Counted from the first letter of the stretch, positions 41,426 through 50,515 are shown. The stretch: 64,000 nt of DNA from JAAZNO01 sp964508025 (GCA_964508025.1 CAZDSF010000001.1:1-64000); one strand, 5' to 3'. Notes: a model not told the origin generated them from the sequence alone. Translations and numbers: made by a program.

Positions 41426-43012
41426 TCAGCTCGCCTCCTCTTCCAGGGCGATGTCGGCGGCATCCATGTCGAGGACGATCCACCACGGTTGCCCCTGGAT
41501 CGCGGCGATGACGGTGAAGTCGCCGCTTTCGATGTCTGCATCGGCAGCGCGCTGCCCGGATGCGCCGACCACCAGACCCCGATCGGGGATGCGGCTGCCG
41601 GTCGGGGCCGGCGCCATCGCGGTCTCCGTCAGCCGTTGGGCGAGGGCGGCGCGCAGGGCTGCTTCATCGCCGGAGGGGGCGGCGCGCACGGCTGCGAGCA
41701 CGGCATCTACCAGGGCCGTCGGCCCCGGCGCATCGAGGTCGGAGCGCCAGGTCATCACGTCGGCGAAGCGCACCGCTTTCACATCGGGCGTTTTCTTCAG
41801 TTCAGCGAGCAGCGCCTGCCCTTTGACCTCCTCACCGCTGCTCAGGTTGTCTATATAATCCTGTATGGCGGCGATGATGGCCTGTTGCACTTTGGACTTG
41901 CCGGCAGGGGGCAGCGCGCTCTTGAGTTGCACGCTCAGCCGGGGCTTGAAGAAGATGTAACGGGCGACGAGGGTGGTCTGTACGCCAGCAGCGCGCGTCT
42001 GCTCGATGGCGGCGCGCAGGCTGGGGAAACGCTCTGGTTCGCAGCCGACCAGCAGCGTGAGGCTGCCTGGCGGCGTCTGTTGCGCGGGGACGCTGTTGGG
42101 ATCCCACACTTCGACCAGCTCGCAGCGCGCTTCGGCGATGACGCGGGCCAGGGCGGCAAGCGTGCCCTTGCCCAGGGCGCGCAGTGCGGCTTTGGCGCGC
42201 AGCCGCAGCTCGGCGTCGCTTTCATCCTCGGCGCCTAGGAACGTCGCCTCCAGGTTGGCGACGCGGCTGATACCGGCGATGGGTTGCACCAGTTGGTTGA
42301 TGGCGCCGGCATCCACTTTGCCGGCAGCGCCTTTGAAAGCTTCAGCGGCGCGAATCGGCGCCTCTACGCGAACCTGGCCCCGTTGCAGCGTGCGCGGTTG
42401 GGTGGTCTGAAAGCGCACGTCTTTGGCGGTACGCACGGCGGTACCCTCGGCGATGATGAGGTTGCCTTCGACGGCGGGGTCCCGGAAGAAAGTGACCTGC
42501 CCGATGGCGTAGTCTTTCGTCTGCCGCGTCAGCCCCAGAATGGCGACGACCAAATCAAGGGATTTGCCCGCGGCCGTCTCCACAAAGCCCGCCAGGTAGG
42601 CCTGGTTGATCTGCTCGTAAACCACGGCGATCTCCCGCGCGATAGCCTCGCCGAGCGTGCGGGTGACGCTGCCGATGTTGATGTCGCTGAGCGGCGAGCG
42701 GCTGTCGCGCTGGAAATAATCCACATAGAAAAGCGTCTCATCGTCGGGCCAGTTCCCGCCCACCTGCCACACCACGGCGTTGTCACCCTCGCTGAACAGG
42801 AAATCGCTGCCCTTCTGGAAGGTGTGCGGCGCTTTCTTGTGCACGCCGGTGATGCCGCGCACGTCGCGCGCCTGTTGGGCGAGCGGATAGAGATCCTGTT
42901 TGAGATCGAAGCGCAGGGGTTCGTTGACCACACCGCCGACGATGGCGGTGAGAATGTCATCCACGATGTCTTGATAGGGGCGATGGATCAGCGTTACAGT
43001 TTCCTCATTCAT
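41426..43012 (-). CDS. Baseplate J-like wedge protein
   Basis: A 528-residue protein of the gpJ/gp6-like family that forms the wedges of contractile baseplates. Typical features are NIGSVTRTLGEAIAREIAV, GQVTFFRDPAVEGNLIIAEG, DAELRLRAKAALRALGKGT, and the later ARYIFFKPRLSVQ. It overlaps gp25 by four bases (ATGA) and is followed at once by the tail protein I-like gene, the canonical baseplate order. Confidence 0.9.
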   Translation of the reverse strand: MNEETVTLIHRPYQDIVDDILTAIVGGVVNEPLRFDLKQDLYPLAQQARDVRGITGVHKKAPHTFQKGSDFLFSEGDNAVVWQVGGNWPDDETLFYVDYFQRDSRSPLSDINIGSVTRTLGEAIAREIAVVYEQINQAYLAGFVETAAGKSLDLVVAILGLTRQTKDYAIGQVTFFRDPAVEGNLIIAEGTAVRTAKDVRFQTTQPRTLQRGQVRVEAPIRAAEAFKGAAGKVDAGAINQLVQPIAGISRVANLEATFLGAEDESDAELRLRAKAALRALGKGTLAALARVIAEARCELVEVWDPNSVPAQQTPPGSLTLLVGCEPERFPSLRAAIEQTRAAGVQTTLVARYIFFKPRLSVQLKSALPPAGKSKVQQAIIAAIQDYIDNLSSGEEVKGQALLAELKKTPDVKAVRFADVMTWRSDLDAPGPTALVDAVLAAVRAAPSGDEAALRAALAQRLTETAMAPAPTGSRIPDRGLVVGASGQRAADADIESGDFTVIAAIQGQPWWIVLDMDAADIALEEEAS

Positions 43013-43479
43013 GGCGTTGCGCCTCCTTCCAGAAAGAAGGGAAAGACAAGGTTCAGCGGCTCGTCGCTGTCAATGGGCGTCAGGTGGATGTCAATATCTA
43101 TGCAGGTGGGGTCGGTGCGATTGGGGGTCACATTGACGGCGAGGACCTTTTTGACGCGGGGTTCCTGCGCCAGGGCTTGCAGGACGAAGAGTTTGGCGCG
43201 GTTGCGGTTGCGTTGGGTGTTGCGTTCGCCGATCAGTTCTGTGAGGCGGCAGCCGTAGGTGGGATGTCCCAGCGCGGCGAGTTCGCCCACGGGGGTGAGA
43301 AAGCGCAGCAGCAGGGCTTGCTTCAAGTTATCCGCGCCGCTGACGGTATCCAAATCCACCAGTCCAGCGCCAGAAGACGTGCGCGTGGCGAGATCGGCGC
43401 CCCGGTCGCGGCTCTTTTGCCGCGTCAGATCGCCCAGCAGGCGTAAATCGGTACCCCAACGTGCTTGTGTGTCGGCCAT
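43009..43479 (-). CDS. gp25-like baseplate wedge protein (GPW/gp25)
   Basis: A 156-residue protein. The family core is SGADNLKQALLLRFLTPVGE, HPTYGCRLTELIGERN and ALAQEPRVKKVLAVNV. gp25 nucleates sheath polymerisation at the baseplate. It precedes baseplate J with a four-base overlap. Confidence 0.92.
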   Translation of the reverse strand: MADTQARWGTDLRLLGDLTRQKSRDRGADLATRTSSGAGLVDLDTVSGADNLKQALLLRFLTPVGELAALGHPTYGCRLTELIGERNTQRNRNRAKLFVLQALAQEPRVKKVLAVNVTPNRTDPTCIDIDIHLTPIDSDEPLNLVFPFFLEGGATP

Positions 43480-43495
43480 GGCGGCTCCTGTAAAA

Positions 43496-43675
43496 ATTAT
43501 GAAGGATCAAGGCGGAAGGATGAAAAAGACCTTGCATCCCAGCGTTTGTGCGCTTCTACGCTTATAATTTTCATTATCTGGACTGTGCCAAATACCCCTT
43601 TGAAATTGGGAAATAGTGGATGAGGTCTTTTCTCCCCATCTCCCCATCTCCCCCATCTCGCCATCCCTCCCGCTG
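43496..43675. repeat. C-family and F-family words between gp25 and PAAR genes
   Basis: TTATGAAGGATCAAGGCGGA with CGCTTCTACGCTTAT (43498-43567) are C-type words. CTCCCCATCTCCCCATCTCC (43633 onward) is F-type. No gene is visible in the 200-base spacer. Confidence 0.65.
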
Positions 43676-43676
43676 C

Positions 43677-44009
43677 TCACGGCGGCCACTGGTCGGTGAT
43701 GAAGGGCGCCGCCGGCGGGCCGAGGATCACGAGGATTCCTGGCGGGCTGGGAATGCGATCGCCCATCCGCACCAGGCCCTTCCCGGAGACGGTGACGCCC
43801 GCGCTTCCCAATGGGCCGATCACCAGCAGGTAAGGAACGCCTGATACGGAATTGATCATCTGGCACAGGGAGCCGGTGGTCGCCAGCGGCATTCCGTTGG
43901 TCGTGATGAAGGGCGGAAAGATGGCGACCAGGATGCCCATATCCGGCGGCCCCGCTGCGCCGGGCGTCACCATCACTGTTGCTCCAATCGTGACCGGCAT
44001 TCCTGGCAT
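43677..44009 (-). CDS. PAAR-domain spike-tip protein
   Basis: A 110-residue Gly/Pro/Ile-rich protein with PAAR-type repeats (MPGMPVTIGATVMVTPGAAG, GLVRMGDRIPSPPG). PAAR proteins cap the needle and sharpen it for membrane puncture. It sits between the spike and gp25 genes, as in most contractile systems. Confidence 0.82.
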   Translation of the reverse strand: MPGMPVTIGATVMVTPGAAGPPDMGILVAIFPPFITTNGMPLATTGSLCQMINSVSGVPYLLVIGPLGSAGVTVSGKGLVRMGDRIPSPPGILVILGPPAAPFITDQWPP

Positions 44010-44033
44010 GGCGCTCCTTTCATCCCGCTCCTT

Positions 44034-44840
44034 TTATCCCGGCGCGAACGAGGTCAGCCCCTTGATGCTGACATTGACGCCCTGGACGGCGACCGAAAGT
44101 CCGCCTTCGACTTTGGCGCCCAGGCTGCCTTTGACCGTGGTTTCCATGCCGCCTTCCAGCGTAGCGTTCATCTGCGCTTTGATGTTGATGTTCATGCCCT
44201 CTAGCGTGAGATCGCGGGTCGCCTTGAGCGTCATCGCGCCCGAAGCTTCGATCGTCACATCGCCGTCCTGGTTCATCGTGATTTTGGTGCTGCCGGCGAC
44301 AACGGCCACGCGCCCGCCGCTGCCATCTGGTTGATCCAGCAACATCTCCGTTTGCCCGGCGGTAGCGCGGACTGCGCCATCGGTGATGCGCACGGTGATT
44401 TTAGGCGCCATCTCGATGAGGATTTCGCGGGGCGGGAAGGCGTCAGGGTGGTTGCGAATGGCGGCCTGGATGCTCTTGTCATCCGCTGCGGCGAGGGGCA
44501 GCCGGAAGATGACCTCATCGGGCCGGTTGAGCGGCGGACGATCCGCGTCGTTGTAGAGCCGCCCGATGATGAGCGGCTGGTTGACATCGCCGTGCTGGAA
44601 AGCCAGCAATACCAGGTCGCCGATGTTGGGGATGGCGGCTGTGCCGATGTGCCCCGTAGCGACCGGCGCGCGCTTGAGCAGCAGGTCGCTGGCCGGTAGA
44701 CGCACATCGCAGGCGTAATTGTCGTCATCGCTGGCGTCGCTGTGCGGGTAGAGGGCCTCGACGATGCCGAGTTCCGCGATCCGCAGGTTGCGCAGCTCGT
44801 GACGCACGATCTCTTGAATAGCGCTGATAATGGTGGACAT
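44034..44840 (-). CDS. Spike/baseplate assembly protein V-like (gp5 OB-fold plus β-helix)
   Basis: A 268-residue protein. The gp5/VgrG OB fold is residues about 20-100 (PNIGDLVLLAFQHGDVNQPL, IIGRLYND). The C-terminal part (about 165-265) has repeated short strands (TIEASGAMTLKATRDLTLEG, GSLGAKVEGGLSVAVQG), the β-helical needle shaft. The separate hub gene upstream shows a split hub and spike, as in P2- and Mu-like tails, rather than a fused VgrG. Confidence 0.88.
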   Translation of the reverse strand: MSTIISAIQEIVRHELRNLRIAELGIVEALYPHSDASDDDNYACDVRLPASDLLLKRAPVATGHIGTAAIPNIGDLVLLAFQHGDVNQPLIIGRLYNDADRPPLNRPDEVIFRLPLAAADDKSIQAAIRNHPDAFPPREILIEMAPKITVRITDGAVRATAGQTEMLLDQPDGSGGRVAVVAGSTKITMNQDGDVTIEASGAMTLKATRDLTLEGMNINIKAQMNATLEGGMETTVKGSLGAKVEGGLSVAVQGVNVSIKGLTSFAPG

Positions 44841-44936
44841 GGCTGGTTGCTCGTTACTCGTTACCCTTTGCTAATTGCGTTCACTCACCTATGACTCATG
44901 ACTTTTTGACTTATGACTCCTGACTCATCGCTTTCT
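44841..44936. repeat. Word repeats: GTTACTC and TGACTCATGAC runs
   Basis: TTGCTCGTTACTCGTTACCC and CTATGACTCATGACTTTTTG with TTATGACTCCTGACTCATCG are two further word types. The second runs into the 3' end of the hub gene (residues MSQES and stop). Confidence 0.65.
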
Positions 44937-45912
44937 CAAATCCAATCTCCGTGATGAAGCCGCCTGCTTTGGTGAGCCGGTGGGTGACGCTGCGCACCTG
45001 GTAGGCGGCGTTATGGGCGGCGGTAGGCAGGGCTTCGAGGCGGATGGCATCGCCCAATTGCACCTGCGGCGCGCCGGGAACGCGCATTTGCCCGCGCAGC
45101 GCGCGTCGCTGGAGCCGGCGCTGGAGGGCCTCGGCGGCGGTCTGTGCGGCTTCGACGGTGCGCAGGGCCGGGCGTTCCAACAAATGGCGAGGCGTTCCAG
45201 AACCGGCGCTGCCTTTCAAAGCGCCGAAGTCCTTGGCGAGCCAGGCCCAGGCGTCGCCGCTGCGTCCTGGCCCCTGACCCCAGGCTTCGACGCTGGCGGC
45301 AGCCGGCGGGCCTTCCCAGATCCGCAGGGCGAGGATCTGCTCGCTGTAGGTGAAGGTGTGGACGGCGCGCCCATTTGCAAACTGTTTGAATACCAGCTCG
45401 CCTGCCGGGTTGGTGTAGAGATCGCAGCCGCAGAGCGCCGCCAGCTCGCGCAGATGGCTGTAGAAATTGCGTCGCCCGTCAATCACGTAGGCGGGAAACG
45501 CGATGCCCTCCTCGGCTTCGGCGACGGCGACGCCGGCCCGATCGGCCAGCGCGCGCACAATTTCGCCCGCGCGTTGGTTCTCGAAGGTCTCATTCGCGAA
45601 ATGGCGCAGCAGCCGATACGCCGGGCTGAGTCCCATGGCCCGCAAGGTGAGCAATCCCGGCTCCACCGCGACGAGCGCGCCGCTGAACACCTGCGTCAGC
45701 GCGTCGGCGCCGGCGTAGCCCAGGGCCACGGTGAGAGCATCCTCCAGCGCCGGGCGAAAGCGGCCCACCTGCCCCAGCTCCAGGGTGACGCTGTCGGCGG
45801 GGGTGTCCATAGCGCGCTGAACGACCAGCTCCACCACCGTGCTGGCTTGCGGTTCGGAAGCGGCGTCAATGACCCGTTGCTCGAATGTGATTCTGTAGGT
45901 GGGCGTCAGCAT
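44911..45912 (-). CDS. Tail hub protein (gpD/Mu gp44-like)
   Basis: A 333-residue protein from ATG 45912, five bases after the upstream stop. It starts PTYRITFEQRVIDAASEPQA. The late-control gene D-type hub is visible from TLELGQVGRFRPALED, GLLTLRAMGLSP, FANETFENQRAGEIVRALAD, and the C-terminal QLGDAIRLEALP. It forms the trimeric hub that connects tube and spike. Confidence 0.82.
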   Translation of the reverse strand: MLTPTYRITFEQRVIDAASEPQASTVVELVVQRAMDTPADSVTLELGQVGRFRPALEDALTVALGYAGADALTQVFSGALVAVEPGLLTLRAMGLSPAYRLLRHFANETFENQRAGEIVRALADRAGVAVAEAEEGIAFPAYVIDGRRNFYSHLRELAALCGCDLYTNPAGELVFKQFANGRAVHTFTYSEQILALRIWEGPPAAASVEAWGQGPGRSGDAWAWLAKDFGALKGSAGSGTPRHLLERPALRTVEAAQTAAEALQRRLQRRALRGQMRVPGAPQVQLGDAIRLEALPTAAHNAAYQVRSVTHRLTKAGGFITEIGFEKAMSQES

Positions 45913-45917
45913 AGCCT

Positions 45918-47759
45918 TTACGTGGACAACGCCTCCACGATGAGGTTGAACTCCGATTGCACCTCGGAAAGGCAACGGCAGACGCACGGCCCTTTGGCAG
46001 CGGTCGCTGGCTCGTCGGCAGCGCGGGCTACATAAGGGCCGAGGATCTCCAGCGTCCACACGCCTGCGCCCTTGGGTTTGTGCGTGTAGTCGAAGCGGCC
46101 CTCCGCATCCGTCTGACCGGGGATGGGGCGACCGCGCCCACTGCCGCTGGGGCGTTCGCCGTCCATCATTTCGCCATCGGGCGCGGTGAGGACGATGGCG
46201 GCGTTTCTGAGCGGCGTCCCATCCTCAAAGGTGATGCGCCCCTGCACGGCAACCGACCCCGGTTCGGCGGGCTGAATCAGCCAGCGCTCGCGGCTCGCAG
46301 CCTCGCGTGCGATGAAGCAGCAGCGCGCGCTCGTTTGTCCCGGCCCCAGGCACCATCCGCTGCCCGGCGGATCGCCGACCGGCAGATGGAAGGTGTCGGG
46401 TTGGGGAACGCGGCACGGCGGGGTATCGGCGCGCACGAACAGGAATTCCGTGCGCCGGTTGGCCCTCCAGGCATCTTGGGTGTTTCTAACCGGATCCTTT
46501 TCGCCGCAGCCCAGCCATTTGAGCGGCTCGCCGCCGCAGTTGGCAAAGAACTGGCTCTCTGGAATGGCGAGCGGTTCCTGATCGAGGTAGGCTTCGATGA
46601 GCGCGGCCCAGGTGAGGGGGCCGACGATGCCATCAGCGCTCAGCCCGTGATCCCCCTGAAAGGCGCGCACGGCGCGGTCGGTAGCGGCGTCGTGCGTTTC
46701 GTTGATCGGCCCCTGATAATAGCCGAGATCCTGGAGGATGTGCTGATACTGGCGCACGCTCCAGGAATCCTTGATGCTGGGCGTCTCGCCGGCGGGACGG
46801 GTCTCGCGCAGGCGCAGCCATTCGTTCAGCGCAGCGGCGCGGTCTCGCCCGTAGGTGAGACCGGCGTAGGCGCTGCGCCCGCGTCGCTCCGAGAGGGATT
46901 GGTTGTAGGCGTCAGACCCGACCAGATCGGTGTGCCCGACAATCAGCAGTTTTTCATTGGGGTGGGCGGCGGCGTAGTCGGCGACGAGCCGCAGCACGCG
47001 CCTCATGCACGGTTCGATGAAGGCTTTGTCGAACCAGAAGTGGACGACGAAGCTGTGGGCGATGCCCTCGGCGGGGCGCAGGATGATGGTGACTTCGGTG
47101 GTCTGGCCCCGGCGGACGACGGCGGCTGCGGACCCCGTCATGGCTTCGGGCGATTCGACGGCGGCCTGCGCGGTGTAGCGGCCTGGCGGGAACTCCTCCT
47201 CAGTCCACGTGTTTTCGGTCCGCGCGGCGAGGGTGCGTTCGAGATCGGCGCCGTCTTCCTGCGTCCCATTGACGGTGACGAGCACCGTGCTGTAATCGAA
47301 GTCGGGACGGCCCTCGACGATGACGTGGACGATGAGGCGCCCGGTCTCTGTTTCGATTCTCGGCGGGCGTTCTCGCGGCGGCTGTCTCTGACCCGGCGGT
47401 TCTAGCGGGGTGTATTCTCGCAGGGTGATGGCGTACTCAAAGCGTTCGGGTTTTCCCGCCAGCTCTCGCACGGCGAATTCCTCGATGAGGACCTGCCCCA
47501 CGCGCGTGGTGGTGGTGATGTCGGCGACGAAACTCACCGGCTCGGCGGCGCGGAATTTCTCGCGCAGCGTTTGCAGCGCGGCGCCGGCTTCCGGTCCGGT
47601 GAGCACGCCGGTGAGCGCGATGCGGCTGGCGCGCCGTCCCAGGCCCTGGAGGAAATCGCCTTCCAGGGCCGGGATGGCGTGTTGCGTCCACACCTGATCG
47701 CCCTCCACTTCGAGCTGCTGCACTTGTTGCAGCTCGAAGTCATCCAGCATGGGTCTCAT
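45918..47759 (-). CDS. Tail-adaptor/OmpA/peptidoglycan-binding fusion protein of the contractile injection system
   Basis: A 613-residue multi-domain protein. Residues 1-120 resemble the DNA-circulation-N/tail-adaptor domain (MRPMLDDFELQQVQQLEVEG) and are paralogous to the 48227-48769 protein. Residues about 137-230 are a β-sandwich. An OmpA-C-like domain starts at about 238 (LLIVGHTDLVGSDAYNQSLS) and ends with NRRTEFLFV (434-442). Inserted between is a PG_binding_1 domain (332-391, SVRQYQHILQDLGYYQGPI). A carboxypeptidase-regulatory-like domain (about 503-575) and a Cys-rich tail (PCVCRC) follow. It probably ties the particle to the cell wall. Confidence 0.8.
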   Translation of the reverse strand: MRPMLDDFELQQVQQLEVEGDQVWTQHAIPALEGDFLQGLGRRASRIALTGVLTGPEAGAALQTLREKFRAAEPVSFVADITTTTRVGQVLIEEFAVRELAGKPERFEYAITLREYTPLEPPGQRQPPRERPPRIETETGRLIVHVIVEGRPDFDYSTVLVTVNGTQEDGADLERTLAARTENTWTEEEFPPGRYTAQAAVESPEAMTGSAAAVVRRGQTTEVTIILRPAEGIAHSFVVHFWFDKAFIEPCMRRVLRLVADYAAAHPNEKLLIVGHTDLVGSDAYNQSLSERRGRSAYAGLTYGRDRAAALNEWLRLRETRPAGETPSIKDSWSVRQYQHILQDLGYYQGPINETHDAATDRAVRAFQGDHGLSADGIVGPLTWAALIEAYLDQEPLAIPESQFFANCGGEPLKWLGCGEKDPVRNTQDAWRANRRTEFLFVRADTPPCRVPQPDTFHLPVGDPPGSGWCLGPGQTSARCCFIAREAASRERWLIQPAEPGSVAVQGRITFEDGTPLRNAAIVLTAPDGEMMDGERPSGSGRGRPIPGQTDAEGRFDYTHKPKGAGVWTLEILGPYVARAADEPATAAKGPCVCRCLSEVQSEFNLIVEALST

Positions 47760-47765
47760 GGTCGG

Positions 47766-48182
47766 TTATGACTTGAGCGTGTTCAGTTGGCCCACGATGT
47801 CGTCAATCAGGCTCAGAATGTCGGCTTTGACGGTATCCAGCGACGGCAGCCCGGTGACGACATCCGCTGCGCCGAGCACTTCGTCAATCGTGGCGGCCTC
47901 GTCGGGGAGCAGGGCTTTGGCCGCTTCGAGGAAGGCTTTCACCTTTTGCGTGAACTGCGTCACCTCGGTTAGTCCGGGTACCGCGCCGACGTTGATGTTC
48001 TGAATTTCCGTCTTGAGTTTGTTCAGCAGGTCAATCAGTTTGTCAATCAGGGTGATGATCTGCGGCACCATCGCCGACAGCGCCTGTACTGCGGGCTTGA
48101 TCGTGGGCACATTGGCGGTCAGGAAATCCTTGAATTCCTGAAGGACATCTTTCAATTGTTGGTAGACATTCGTTCCTGCCAT
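47766..48182 (-). CDS. All-helical CIS protein of unknown function
   Basis: A 138-residue protein starting MAGTNVYQQLKDVLQEFKDF. It is almost entirely helical with leucine/isoleucine heptad-like spacing (ALSAMVPQIITLIDKLIDLL, NKLKTEIQNI). The codons are less GC-rich than its neighbours. No family is recognised. It could be a coiled-coil scaffold, a short tape-measure-like protein, or a tube-lumen protein. It lies between the two adaptor genes. Confidence 0.65.
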   Translation of the reverse strand: MAGTNVYQQLKDVLQEFKDFLTANVPTIKPAVQALSAMVPQIITLIDKLIDLLNKLKTEIQNINVGAVPGLTEVTQFTQKVKAFLEAAKALLPDEAATIDEVLGAADVVTGLPSLDTVKADILSLIDDIVGQLNTLKS

Positions 48183-48226
48183 GGTTTCACCTCGGTTATA
48201 AGTCAAAAGCAAGTCTCCCCATCTCC

Positions 48227-48769
48227 CTACTGCCCCAATCCTTGACGGATGGCCTGGAGTTGCGGCAGAATGGCGCTGAGCGCGGCGACGAAGCGTTCCA
48301 GCCCCGTCGCAAAGGTGGTGAGCGCCTCCAGCCCGTTGACGAGATTGTCCATGAGCGCCGCGGCGTCGCCGAGGATGTCCGCGTCGAGCAGGGAGGGATC
48401 CTCCGGCTCGACCGGCTCGATGTATTCGCGCAGGGTGCAGACGTAGGCATACCGCTCCGGTTTGCCGGCGAGCTCCTGCCAGCGCAGGTCATCAATGACC
48501 AGTTGCTCCAGTCCGGCATCGGCGACGATGTCGGCGATGAAGCTGACCGGTTTTCCGGCGCGAAACTTTTGCTCCAATGCTTCGACGAACGCGAGCGCCT
48601 CAGTCCCGGCAGCGACGCCCCACAGGCTGAGGCGCGCGGGGCGGCGTCCCAGGTTTTGAAGTACGCTGCCATCTTTACCCGGCGGTTTGTGCTCGGCGAG
48701 CACCCGCCGTTCGAGCAGGCTGATTTCCTGTACCTGCGGCAGTTCGAGATCGTCTAACATGGGCCGCAT
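48227..48769 (-). CDS. Tail adaptor (DNA-circulation-N-like) protein
   Basis: A 180-residue protein with MRPMLDDLELPQVQEISLLE, GRRPARLSLWGVAAGTEALA, and ELAGKPERYAYVCTLREYIE, matching the N-terminal 120 residues of the OmpA fusion protein. The C-terminal 55 residues are helical (LVNGLEALTTFATGLERFVA). The family in Mu-like tails connects the tube to the hub. Confidence 0.72.
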   Translation of the reverse strand: MRPMLDDLELPQVQEISLLERRVLAEHKPPGKDGSVLQNLGRRPARLSLWGVAAGTEALAFVEALEQKFRAGKPVSFIADIVADAGLEQLVIDDLRWQELAGKPERYAYVCTLREYIEPVEPEDPSLLDADILGDAAALMDNLVNGLEALTTFATGLERFVAALSAILPQLQAIRQGLGQ

Positions 48770-48779
48770 GGGTAAATCC

Positions 48780-50048
48780 TCACACGTCTATGCCGTGGCG
48801 GCGGGCTTCCTCTTCGAGGATGCGCCGAATTTTTTCAGCCAGCGCTCCCAGGTCTTCCGGCTCGGTGAGCGCGTTTTCTTGCCGGGCGCCTTGCAGCATG
48901 GTGATCGCGCCAGCGGGAAAGGCGAGCGCTTCCCGCTGTTGTGCGGGTGCGAGCGGCGGCAACGAAGGCGGCGCGGGCGCGAGCGGCTGCAGCGCAGTCG
49001 GCGTCGGCATGGTTTTGGGGATGGCGACCGTTTCGAGCCAGCGCGATGACGGCGCGGAGCCTGCACCCATTTGCGGCGGCGCGCTTGCCGGCGCCTTTGC
49101 GGCGGTGATTTCCGCTTCGATAGGAATCTCGCTTCCCCGGCCAGCGGGCGGCGATGCCATGACGCCGCTGTCTGACGAAGGGGCGATCTCGCGTTCTGCC
49201 AGCTGCCAGAGCAGCGCTTCGGAAATGCCGTCGTCCAGGAAGGGCAGCGCCCACGGCGCGAGATGCCTTTCCGGCGGCGTGAGATTTGCTATGGGGGGCG
49301 GGGCGGCTGCGCCGCTTGGAATGGCTCCCTGGGCGTGCAGGGCGCGCTTCAGACGTTGTTCGAGCGCGGCAAGCCAGGCGCGCTGCGCTGTGTTGGGCGG
49401 GGGCGGCGGCGGCATGATGACGTCGCCAGGGCGCGGCGACGCGCGCGAAGGCAGTTCTGGCAGGGAGTGTGCAGCCGCTCCGGCGAGCCGTTGCAGCAGC
49501 GGCGTCAGCGTCTCGGCGGGGATGTGGGTGGGCGGCAGCGATGGCAGCCGGGGAGCGGCTGCTGCTCCGCGTTCCGTCCCCGGCGAAGGGCGAGTATCTT
49601 TGACATCAGCGGGACGGAAGGTGGGCGGCGCGCTTCTCTGCCGCGCCCACGCAGCCGCCCACGCTCGCCGCATTGCTGAGGGAGGCGGCTGCTGCCTTTC
49701 TGGCGCGCGCGCGGCTGGTTGCGGTTGCAACGCTGGCAGCAGGTCGCCGGGTTGTTGGCGCGGCGTTTTCGGCGCGAGATCGAGGCGGCGCGGGGACGGC
49801 GCCGCGGGCGAGGCTTCCGTCTGGCGCGCCGCCATCGCGGTGAGCGGGCCGATCTGCGCGCCTTCGAGCGGCCCTTTCCGCAAGGCGAAGGGCGGCGTTA
49901 GAAGCGCGGCGAAACTGCTTTCGGCATTTCGCAGCGGCGCCCAGCGCGACACGCGCCGGGTAAGTTGACGCTGCCAGTGTCTCGGCGCGCGCCCACCGGC
50001 CAGCGCGCCGCGGCCTGCACTACGCCAGTTGCGCCATCGTGCTCTCAT
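48780..50048 (-). CDS. Disordered Pro/Ala/Arg-rich CIS protein
   Basis: A 422-residue protein with an Arg/Trp-rich start (RARWRNWRSAGRGALAGG), long Pro/Ala stretches (IMPPPPPPNTAQRAWLAALE), and a charged C-terminal helix (LGALAEKIRRILEEEARRHG). Mostly low-complexity, no domain recognised. Its length and position between chaperone and adaptor genes would suit a cargo/loading or tail-length protein, but no evidence proves it. It overlaps the upstream gene by four bases. Confidence 0.62.
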   Translation of the reverse strand: MRARWRNWRSAGRGALAGGRAPRHWQRQLTRRVSRWAPLRNAESSFAALLTPPFALRKGPLEGAQIGPLTAMAARQTEASPAAPSPRRLDLAPKTPRQQPGDLLPALQPQPAARAPERQQPPPSAMRRAWAAAWARQRSAPPTFRPADVKDTRPSPGTERGAAAAPRLPSLPPTHIPAETLTPLLQRLAGAAAHSLPELPSRASPRPGDVIMPPPPPPNTAQRAWLAALEQRLKRALHAQGAIPSGAAAPPPIANLTPPERHLAPWALPFLDDGISEALLWQLAEREIAPSSDSGVMASPPAGRGSEIPIEAEITAAKAPASAPPQMGAGSAPSSRWLETVAIPKTMPTPTALQPLAPAPPSLPPLAPAQQREALAFPAGAITMLQGARQENALTEPEDLGALAEKIRRILEEEARRHGIDV

Positions 50049-50515
50049 GCGCCATCCTCGTTGCGGCGGCTCATCTCCAGATACAGCAGGATTTGCCCGA
50101 TGGTCATGCCGCTGACTTGTTCGGGCGTCCAGCCGAATTCGCGCGCCAGCACGAAGCAGGCCCGCGCGAGCGGCGTTTGCACCAGTTCTTCCAACTCGTC
50201 GCGGGGGGTGCTGATGCCGCTGATCGCATTGATGCGTTCGACGAGGAATTGCGCCACGCCCGCCGGCAACTGCGCGACCTGTTCGGCCTGCAATTTCGGC
50301 TCGACGAGGGCTTGCTGGATCATCAATGCGGCGGAGAGGTTGTCATCGTCGCGCGCAGCTTTGCCGATGCGCTGAATATCGCGCACGGTGAGCGGGCGCA
50401 GCACCACCCGCCGATCTTCCATCTCGCGGCCAGCGGCGCGCAGCAACGCGGCAGGGATCTCCACCTCATGGGTGAGCGCCCCACCTGCCAGTAATTCTTC
50501 GGCGGTGAGTGTCAT
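50045..50515 (-). CDS. Predicted tail assembly chaperone-like protein
   Basis: A 156-residue helical protein, with MTLTAEELLAGGALTHEVEI at the start and EFGWTPEQVSGMTIGQILLY at the end. The C-terminal region with WTPEQV...ILLYLEM is common in tail assembly chaperones and related proteins that lie after the tube gene. Position directly downstream of the tube supports this. AGGAGG lies before the ATG. Confidence 0.6.
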   Translation of the reverse strand: MTLTAEELLAGGALTHEVEIPAALLRAAGREMEDRRVVLRPLTVRDIQRIGKAARDDDNLSAALMIQQALVEPKLQAEQVAQLPAGVAQFLVERINAISGISTPRDELEELVQTPLARACFVLAREFGWTPEQVSGMTIGQILLYLEMSRRNEDGA

